Source: an uncultured Lachnospiraceae bacterium
GTDB taxonomy: Bacteria > Bacillota > Clostridia > Lachnospirales > Lachnospiraceae
Assembly (NCBI GenBank): GCA_910584695.1
Contig: CAJUBR010000053.1
Span: 1 to 19,597 of the forward strand
DNA: 19,597 nt
Direction: 5' to 3'
Shown: positions 1 to 5,800 of the stretch, one piece after another
How positions within the stretch are numbered: the first letter of the stretch is position 1
Layout: every line of letters begins with the position of its first letter
Notes under the pieces: model-generated
Told to the model about the DNA's origin: nothing
Databases searched by the model: none
The model's input: only the letters and a program-made list of their open reading frames with translations
Position numbers and translations under genes: made by a program

Positions 1-69
1 AACTCTCTATTTTCAAAATCTAGTTGTGCAATATAAACAATATCATAAGCAGGGTGCTTTGGAGCTGTT

Positions 70-105
70 GGTACTTAGGTGCCGTATTTTGGCACCTTAT
101 GTACC
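70..105. other. Stem-loop inside the left-edge palindromic element
   Basis: GGTAC (70-74) pairs with GTACC (101-105) and AGGTGCC (77-83) pairs with GGCACCT (91-97), with a TT/TAT internal bubble and a 7-nt loop. No T-run follows on either strand, so it is a poor intrinsic terminator despite lying downstream of clpP. Confidence 0.6.
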
Positions 106-107
106 AT

Positions 108-187
108 CACGAGCGACAAGCAGCGAAATGCCTGAATACTTAGTGAGGTACTTTCGAGCTTAGTATGAAGGTATGCCTTGGCTCGTG
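108..187. other. Branched stem with conserved 21-nt loop (copy 1)
   Basis: CACGAGC (108-114) pairs with GCTCGTG (181-187). Further in, ATGCCT (128-133) pairs with AGGTAT (169-174, one wobble), then a symmetric GA/GA internal loop (134-135 with 167-168), then ATACT (136-140) with AGTAT (162-166), closing a 21-nt loop at 141-161. The facing GA steps could form tandem sheared G-A pairs if this is RNA. The loop recurs with 3 differences at 16583-16603. An alternative local hairpin, TACTT/AGGTA with loop AGTG (137-150), is also possible. Confidence 0.6.
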
Positions 188-265
188 CCCAGTGTTGATA
201 TTGTCTATATTGTACAACGGTCGGTAATGAAAACAGAGTTTCGAAATTACCTATATATTACTTCA

Positions 266-856
266 TTATTCACGATTTGCAATTACGGAATCAATCAAAC
301 CATATTCCATTGCTTCTTTTGCACTAAGCCAGTTATCCCTGTCGGTATCTCTTTCTAAATCCTCAACCGGCTTACCACACTCTTTTGCCAAAATTTCGTT
401 AATTTTTCTCTTAGTGTTTAAAATGTGTTCTGTTGTTATCTGCATATCACTTGCCTGACTTCCACTTGGCATTCCGCCCATCGGTTGATGAATCATAATC
501 TCTGCATTTGGAAGTGCCATACGTTTTCCCGGTGTACCTCCTGCAAGTAAAAATGCACCCATACTTGCTGCCATACCGCAGCAAATGGTTGAAACATCAC
601 ATTTAATGTAATTCATTGTATCAAAAATTCCAAAACCAGCCGAAACAGAACCACCAGGACTATTAATATATAGCTGAATATCCTTTGAAGGATCTTCTGA
701 TTCCAAAAAAAGAAGCTGTGCAATCACAAGACTTGCAGTTGTATCATTTACCTCTTCTCCCAAAAAAATAATTCTATCCTTTAATAATCTGGAATAAATA
801 TCATAAGAACGTTCTCCTCGACTTGTCTGTTCAATGACATAAGGTACTAAACTCAT
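266..856 (-). CDS. clpP: ATP-dependent Clp protease proteolytic subunit ClpP
   Basis: Cytosolic serine peptidase subunit of the Clp protease, which forms a tetradecameric barrel fed by Clp ATPases. The 196-residue length is normal for the family. The catalytic triad is visible: Ser98 in GMAASMGA, His123 in MIHQPMGG and Asp172 in TDRDNWLSA. The frame opens 7 codons earlier at 877, but an AGGAGG lies 7 nt before the ATG at 856 and nothing comparable precedes 877, so 856 is chosen. It follows tig by 77 bp with a GC-rich hairpin in the gap, and the tig-clpP order is common in Firmicutes. No clpX is visible before the left edge; a palindromic element occupies the space downstream of the stop. Confidence 0.97.
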   Translation of the reverse strand: MSLVPYVIEQTSRGERSYDIYSRLLKDRIIFLGEEVNDTTASLVIAQLLFLESEDPSKDIQLYINSPGGSVSAGFGIFDTMNYIKCDVSTICCGMAASMGAFLLAGGTPGKRMALPNAEIMIHQPMGGMPSGSQASDMQITTEHILNTKRKINEILAKECGKPVEDLERDTDRDNWLSAKEAMEYGLIDSVIANRE

Positions 857-898
857 ACAAAATCCTCCTAAATACATATTTTATTAAACTAATAGGAA

Positions 899-925
899 CG
901 GCGGTCTGTCTGTTGCTGACCGCCG
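899..925. other. GC-rich intercistronic stem-loop between tig and clpP
   Basis: CGGCGGTC (899-906) pairs perfectly with GACCGCCG (918-925) around an 11-nt loop. In the direction of tig-clpP transcription no strong U-run follows. On the plus strand it is followed by ATTTTTATTTTT, so it would act better as a terminator for antisense transcription entering tig. In the sense direction it may reduce readthrough or stabilise the tig 3' end. Confidence 0.6.
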
Positions 926-933
926 GACCATTT

Positions 934-2220
934 TTATTTTTCTACCGAAGCTTCTACCACGAGATCAACCGCTTTTTGAACAGCAATATCCTGCTTAATC
1001 GCTTCCTTCTCAGAATCCCCGACTAAATCAGTTAACTTCTCCAAATCCATCTGATACATCTCGGCCATCTTCTTTAACTCATCGTTCAGTTCATCATCTG
1101 ACACCTGAATATCTTCCGTCTTTGCAATTGCTTCTAAAACCAAGCGGGACTTAATTCTTCTCTCTGCCTCCGGAGTTGCCGTTTCTAAAAATTTCTCCTT
1201 TGTCATTCCCGTAAACTGGAAATACTGCTCCATAGAAAGTCCCTGATAACTAATCTGCTGTGCAAACTCGTTTAACATCTGCTCTTTGGTTGTATCTACC
1301 ATTGGATCTGGAATCTCCATAGAAGCATTCTCTATAATCTTATCAATTACAAGACCTTCCTTTGTATTCTTTGCTGCCTTTTCTTTCTTCGCTTTCAGTG
1401 TTGCCCTAATATCCGTTTTATATTCATTCATTGTATCAAACTCTGACACCTCGGAAGCAAACTCATCATCTAACTCCGGAAGCTCTGTCTCTTTAATACC
1501 TTTTAACTTACACTTAAATACCGCCGTTTTGCCCGCTAAATCAGCCGCCTGATAGTTCTCTGGGAATGTAACGTTCACATCAAATTCCTCACCGATATTT
1601 TTTCCCACAATCTGATCTTCAAAGGTATCAATAAAAGAATGAGATCCCAATGTAAGCTGGTAATTTTCTCCCTTACCACCTTCAAATGCCTCTCCGTCAA
1701 CAAATCCTTCAAAATCAATTGTTACTTCATCTTCCATTTTTGCCGGTCTGTCTTCTACCGGAATATTTCTTGCATTTTGCTTTTGTACATTGAGCAGTTC
1801 TGCCTGCACATCTTCCTCCGTTACTTCTACTTCTACCTTATCAATCTCAATTCCCTTATAATCACCCAAAGTAACTTCCGGCTTCACTGCCACCGTTGCT
1901 GAATAGATGAAATCTTTTCCCTTTTCCATCTGTTCAATATCAACTTCCGGGCGGGAAACAACATCTAAACCACACTCATCAAGGGCAGACGGATAGGAAT
2001 TCTCCATACAGATATTAGCTGCCTCCTCATAAAACATCTCCGGACCATACATTTTTTCTAAATATGTCTGAGGCACTTTCCCTTTACGGAAGCCTGGTAC
2101 AGAAATCTTTCCTTTCTGCTTCTTATAAGACTCTGTCATAGCCTCTACAAAATCAGCAGCCGGCACCGTAATGATAAGCTTTGCCATATTCTTTTCTAAA
2201 TTTTCCACTGTTAAACTCAT
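934..2220 (-). CDS. tig: Trigger factor, ribosome-associated chaperone and prolyl isomerase
   Basis: Binds at the ribosome exit tunnel and helps nascent chains fold. The product is 428 residues, typical for the family. The ribosome-binding signature GFRKGK is at residues 43-48. A FKBP-type isomerase domain follows at roughly 155-245 (EDEVTIDFEGFVDGEAFEGG is its start), then the long helical C-terminal chaperone region. The frame is open 31 codons further upstream to 2313, but those residues do not resemble trigger factor. The ATG at 2220 starts the conserved MSLTVENLEKN sequence and has AAGGAGGA about 10 nt upstream. It is first gene of a probable tig-clpP operon with a promoter at 2324-2353. 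Confidence 0.96.
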   Translation of the reverse strand: MSLTVENLEKNMAKLIITVPAADFVEAMTESYKKQKGKISVPGFRKGKVPQTYLEKMYGPEMFYEEAANICMENSYPSALDECGLDVVSRPEVDIEQMEKGKDFIYSATVAVKPEVTLGDYKGIEIDKVEVEVTEEDVQAELLNVQKQNARNIPVEDRPAKMEDEVTIDFEGFVDGEAFEGGKGENYQLTLGSHSFIDTFEDQIVGKNIGEEFDVNVTFPENYQAADLAGKTAVFKCKLKGIKETELPELDDEFASEVSEFDTMNEYKTDIRATLKAKKEKAAKNTKEGLVIDKIIENASMEIPDPMVDTTKEQMLNEFAQQISYQGLSMEQYFQFTGMTKEKFLETATPEAERRIKSRLVLEAIAKTEDIQVSDDELNDELKKMAEMYQMDLEKLTDLVGDSEKEAIKQDIAVQKAVDLVVEASVEK

Positions 2221-2323
2221 CTTTAACAATTCCTCCTTAAATATATAACATTTTATTCTTTTGCAGTAACGAAAGATCAAATATTGTGCTAAAATGCATT
2301 CTTCTCTCTGCACTAATCAGTCA

Positions 2324-2353
2324 ATTATAGCACGCAGTATGTATAAATGTCTA
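2324..2353 (-). promoter_or_regulatory. Sigma-A-type promoter for tig-clpP
   Basis: On the minus strand, TAGACA (2353-2348), an 18-nt spacer and a perfect TATAAT (2329-2324). The predicted start lies near 2317, leaving a leader of about 97 nt before the tig ATG. No CIRCE (HrcA) inverted repeat or obvious CtsR heptad repeat is seen nearby. Of the 224 bp between tig and the spore protein gene (2314-2537), this promoter and the downstream hairpins are the only signals noticed. Confidence 0.6.
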
Positions 2354-2393
2354 GTGTTTTTCTATATTTTTTATACTAAAAAGGAAAATAGGA

Positions 2394-2437
2394 AAAGGTT
2401 GTAATTTACTTTTATACAAAAGCAAATTACAACCTTT
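2394..2437 (-). terminator. Intrinsic terminator downstream of the SASP gene
   Basis: A near-perfect hairpin: a 14-bp arm (2394-2407 with 2424-2437), one A-C mismatch, then CTTTT/AAAAG around a 4-nt loop. On the minus strand it is followed by a T-rich stretch (CCTTTTCCTATTTTCC). It lies about 100 bp past the SASP stop and before the tig promoter, so it separates the two transcription units. Confidence 0.65.
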
Positions 2438-2450
2438 ATCCTTGTAACGA

Positions 2451-2473
2451 ATATTTGATTATTTATCAAATAT
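2451..2473. other. AT-rich stem-loop downstream of the SASP gene
   Basis: ATATTTGAT (2451-2459) pairs perfectly with ATCAAATAT (2465-2473) around a 5-nt loop. It lies between the SASP stop and the stronger hairpin at 2394-2437, so the SASP 3' end may carry tandem stem-loops. No further role is visible. Confidence 0.45.
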
Positions 2474-2537
2474 CGAAACGCCTGACTTTTCAATCAGATT
2501 GTTACCGGTCATCCGGTTTGTTCAGATAGAAACCAGA

Positions 2538-2726
2538 TTACTTACCAGCCATCTGGTTCATCTGAGCTTCTACTAACTTCTTTGTCATCTGTCCACCAAC
2601 AGAACCGTTTTCTCTAGAAGTCAAGTCACCATTGTAACCATCCTTTAAAGAAACACCAACCTCAGATGCACATTCCATTTTAAATCTGTTCATTGCGTCA
2701 GATTTCTTGCTTGAATTGTTAGCCAT
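2538..2726 (-). CDS. Alpha/beta-type small acid-soluble spore protein
   Basis: A 62-residue DNA-binding protein that coats and protects spore DNA and is degraded at germination. Family marks are the germination-protease-like site around Met17-Glu18-Cys19-Ala20 in RFKMECASEVGV and the C-terminal block GGQMTKKLVEAQMNQ, which matches the conserved GG-x3-(K/R)LV-x-AQ pattern. The frame is open 7 codons further to 2747, but GGAGGG lies 8 nt before the ATG at 2726 and the protein starts with the expected short polar N-terminus. It shows the host is, or recently was, a spore former. Expression would be expected in the forespore (sigma-G); only a weak match to such a promoter is seen. Confidence 0.93.
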   Translation of the reverse strand: MANNSSKKSDAMNRFKMECASEVGVSLKDGYNGDLTSRENGSVGGQMTKKLVEAQMNQMAGK

Positions 2727-2755
2727 AATTTGTTCCCTCCAAATCAATTATATTT

Positions 2756-2773
2756 AAGACATCTTGATGTCTT
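2756..2773. promoter_or_regulatory. Inverted repeat upstream of the SASP gene
   Basis: AAGACAT (2756-2762) and ATGTCTT (2767-2773) around CTTG. It falls in the predicted leader of the SASP gene and also between that gene and the 3' end of the surface protein gene. It could be an operator, a leader hairpin or a weak terminator for the upstream gene; no U-run follows it. Confidence 0.4.
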
Positions 2774-2778
2774 GACTA

Positions 2779-2807
2779 TAGTATTAGCAGAGAACATATT
2801 TTTATTT
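2779..2807 (-). promoter_or_regulatory. Possible forespore (sigma-G-like) promoter for the SASP gene
   Basis: On the minus strand, AAATA (2807-2803), 17 nt, then AATACTA (2785-2779). Each box differs at one position from the known sigma-G pattern (G[A/C]ATA and CATnnTA). Such short boxes occur by chance in AT-rich DNA. The call rests mainly on the gene it precedes. Confidence 0.28.
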
Positions 2808-2824
2808 AGGAAATTATTGTTATT

Positions 2825-5800
2825 TCATTTATCAATTCTTTCTTGTTTTGTTTTTCTTTTTAATGTAAAGAAACCTGCTACAGATAAAAGCATCATTGTT
2901 CCCATCACTGCGATTGGTGTTTCATCACCGGTTTTTGCGGTTCCTGAACTTCTAAGAGAACCGATCGAAGAACCGTTTGTTCCGCCTGGTGCCGGATTGT
3001 CTTTCCCGTCGTTTGGTTTCTTGTCTCCCGTTGTCGGATTGTCTTTTCCACCGTTTGGCTTTTCCTCTTCCGTTGTGGGATTATCTTTTCCGCCATCTGG
3101 CTTTTCTCCCTCCGTCGTCGGTGCCGATTCTCTGTTGTACAATACTGCATAGGTAGAAAATTGGTTCGTGGTAACCGTATAAGTCTCCGGATTATTATCC
3201 TGATCCTGCAACGATGCTCCAAGATAATTGCCGTCTCCCGTATCATGAATGCGAATCACTTCCAAACCGGATTTTCCGCTTAGTTCACCAAGAGGAATCG
3301 TTACTGACACATTTGCACCATTTGCCAGTTCCGTCACTCTGGAACGTGTCACCTCTCCGTTGTTGTCCGTTACAACCTTATACAAGGATAAATCCAAGTA
3401 CGCTCCAACAATTTTACTCTGATCTGTCACATTATACATCGCTGAGATCTCATTTGCAGAAACATTTGCTACCGACATTAACGTTGCATATAATTTAAAT
3501 TCTACGATACCGCCATTTTCGATCAGCTTGATGTCATCATCCGTATAATTAATCACATCATAATCAAAAATCGAATCCATATTATCTGCCGTAACATCCG
3601 GTGTATCCGTTGTCGTAATCACAACTGAAGTATTTTTTCCAGATAAAATCAAATCAATATAATTTTCCGGATATACAATTACACTGTCTTTAATCAATAC
3701 TCTCTTGGTACTGGAATAACTTCCGTCAGTTGCCACAATACTATAATTACCATCTGGTACATTCTGGAACGTAAATTCATCACCGGCATTTATTTCCAAT
3801 GCCCGTATGCAGACATTTCCTTTAAATAATCCCACCGTTACGTTACCAGCTCTGCCATCCGCATATCTCGCCATTCCTGTAACAGGGATTCCGGTCTCAG
3901 CAGTTGATAATGTCTTGAAATAACCTTCATATTCTAACACTTCATTTACGGCGGAAACTGCCCTTACTTTATATGCATATACCGTGCCTTCACTTAATCC
4001 GGTTAATACGGCTGAAATTGCAACATTTCCATTACTATCACGATTTGTAATGGATTCGGCTTCCAAATACCTTGAATCCGTAACTTTTTTATAGCTTATG
4101 CTTGTTCCTCTGATATCAAACGTACCTTTTATAACATTTGCACCAAGTGCTACGGAATTTACCGATATATTTTTAATTGCATTTACACTCATGCTCATCG
4201 GGCTAAAGGAAGCTTCCTCCGCAGCATTTCCGGCTATGTCCGATGCCTGTATCGAATAACTGCCTCGTTCACTAATCACAAAGCTACCTGTATACCCACT
4301 GCCACGCTTTTCTATCTTCGCTGGAAATTCTTTTGTGCCACATAATACCTTTAGCGTGCTGCCATCCACTCCGCTTCCGTCATCCGTTACGGTAAAGTTG
4401 ACAAGAATGGAAGAACCACTGCCTCTCGTTGTATACGTAATCTTAGGTGATACCGTATCTACCTTCATCCGGTACTCATGCGTATTAGCACACTGGACTC
4501 CGGTCATACTCCGACTCCATGCCTTTAAAGTGTATATTCCATCCGGAACCTCTATTACTGCAGAAGGTTCCGATTGCGGAATCTCTGTCACATCCGCCAT
4601 CGTCCCATCCTGTTTTGTAAGCTGATATTTTGTTGTTACCGGTGTATCGTCCGTTGGTGTACGGGTAATATTCTCAATCGTAACGGACGGTGTCTCCCGA
4701 TACCATTCTTCATCTGCTTCTTTTTCCGGATGAATTGTAATGTCCGGACATTCCGGTACTTCACTGGATACCTTATCGGAAACGATCTCTTTTGTCGTAG
4801 TATTTCCGGCTTTATCCGCAACTATAATAGAATAGTTCCCCTTTTGGGTAATTTCAAAGGAGCAATAATATATATTATTTTTTTCTTCCTCCTGATGGGC
4901 GATCTGGCTGCCATCCGGACCAAGCACCTTGATATAATCCACACCACTCAGTTTATCCGATGCATTAAACTTCACCTGTGCCTTTGTCTGCCATGAACCA
5001 TCATAAGAGGTAACATTTATTATCGGTGGTTCATCATCCACCTTAAGGGATATCGTGTTTGTTGTAACTTCATTGCCTGCATTATCCGCAATTACCGCAT
5101 ATATGCTGTAATCACCATTTGTACTCGGAAAAGTCGCCTGGTTAACAGAGGTTTGAAAACTCCATGTTGTCTGTTTTGCCTCTGTATTTCCTACCCGTTC
5201 CTCCGGATATCGTGTTCCGTTTACATCCCATGCAATACTATGGATTCCGGATACTTTATCATTGACTTTCACAACCGCGGTACAATTGGAATAATATTCC
5301 TTACCTCCGGTATATTCCCGTTGACTTTCTCCCGTTGTCACATAAAAACTTTCAATTACCGGTCCGCTCAGTTCAACGCTCCAATCAGAAGCCTCACCAC
5401 GCTTCAGATCATAACCTTCTCCCTTATTACCAGCAATATCTTCTGCATAAAAGTTAATCTTTCCTGCCTTTTCCGTATCCATTTGATAAATCTCAAATGT
5501 AGCGGTAGCGTATCCATCCTCATCCTTCGGGGTAAAAAATGCGGCCCGTGTGCCCGCCGGCTCCCCATATAACCCGTAAGACAGGCTGGAAAGACCAGAC
5601 GTGGTATCCCGATACGTTACTGTCACTTTTACCGTCCTATTAAAATAACTGCCAAATGTAAGCATTCCCTTTGTCGGGAAATACAATCCATTCTCAATCG
5701 GTGTCTCATCATATAGGATATCATCACCCTGAGAAAGCTTATAACCGATATACTCCGGTGCCGTCTCATCCACCTTTACATTAATCTTTTTCCAACCTGT

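Larger units (their letters stand above)
1..240. repeat. Long palindromic intergenic element, MITE/REP-like, cut by left edge
   Basis: Non-coding. The two ends pair over a long distance. Positions 23-45 pair with 196-218 (23 positions, one G-T wobble and one mismatch). The outer arms 1-6 and 10-15 pair with 235-240 and 228-233. Inside are a hairpin at 70-105 and a branched stem at 108-187. There is no credible ORF, so if mobile it is non-autonomous. The element begins at or before base 1, so its true left end and any target duplication cannot be seen. It lies just downstream of the clpP stop (266), where clpX commonly follows in Firmicutes. The pairing is directly visible; mobility is inference. 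It could instead be a transcribed structured RNA or a 3'-UTR structure. Confidence 0.6.

Noticed and set aside
1..265. Start of clpX downstream of clpP
   Set aside because: No ClpX-like sequence (zinc-finger N-terminus or Walker motif) is encoded here; the space is filled by the palindromic element. clpX could still lie beyond the left edge.
173..358. 61-residue plus-strand reading frame overlapping the palindromic element and the clpP 3' end
   Set aside because: It runs antisense through conserved clpP coding sequence and begins inside a palindrome arm; no ribosome site or recognisable protein features.
2730..3152. 140-residue plus-strand frame with repeated Pro/Ser/Phe-rich segments
   Set aside because: It is the antisense reading of the 42-bp repeat and the tail of the surface protein gene, which explains the repetition.
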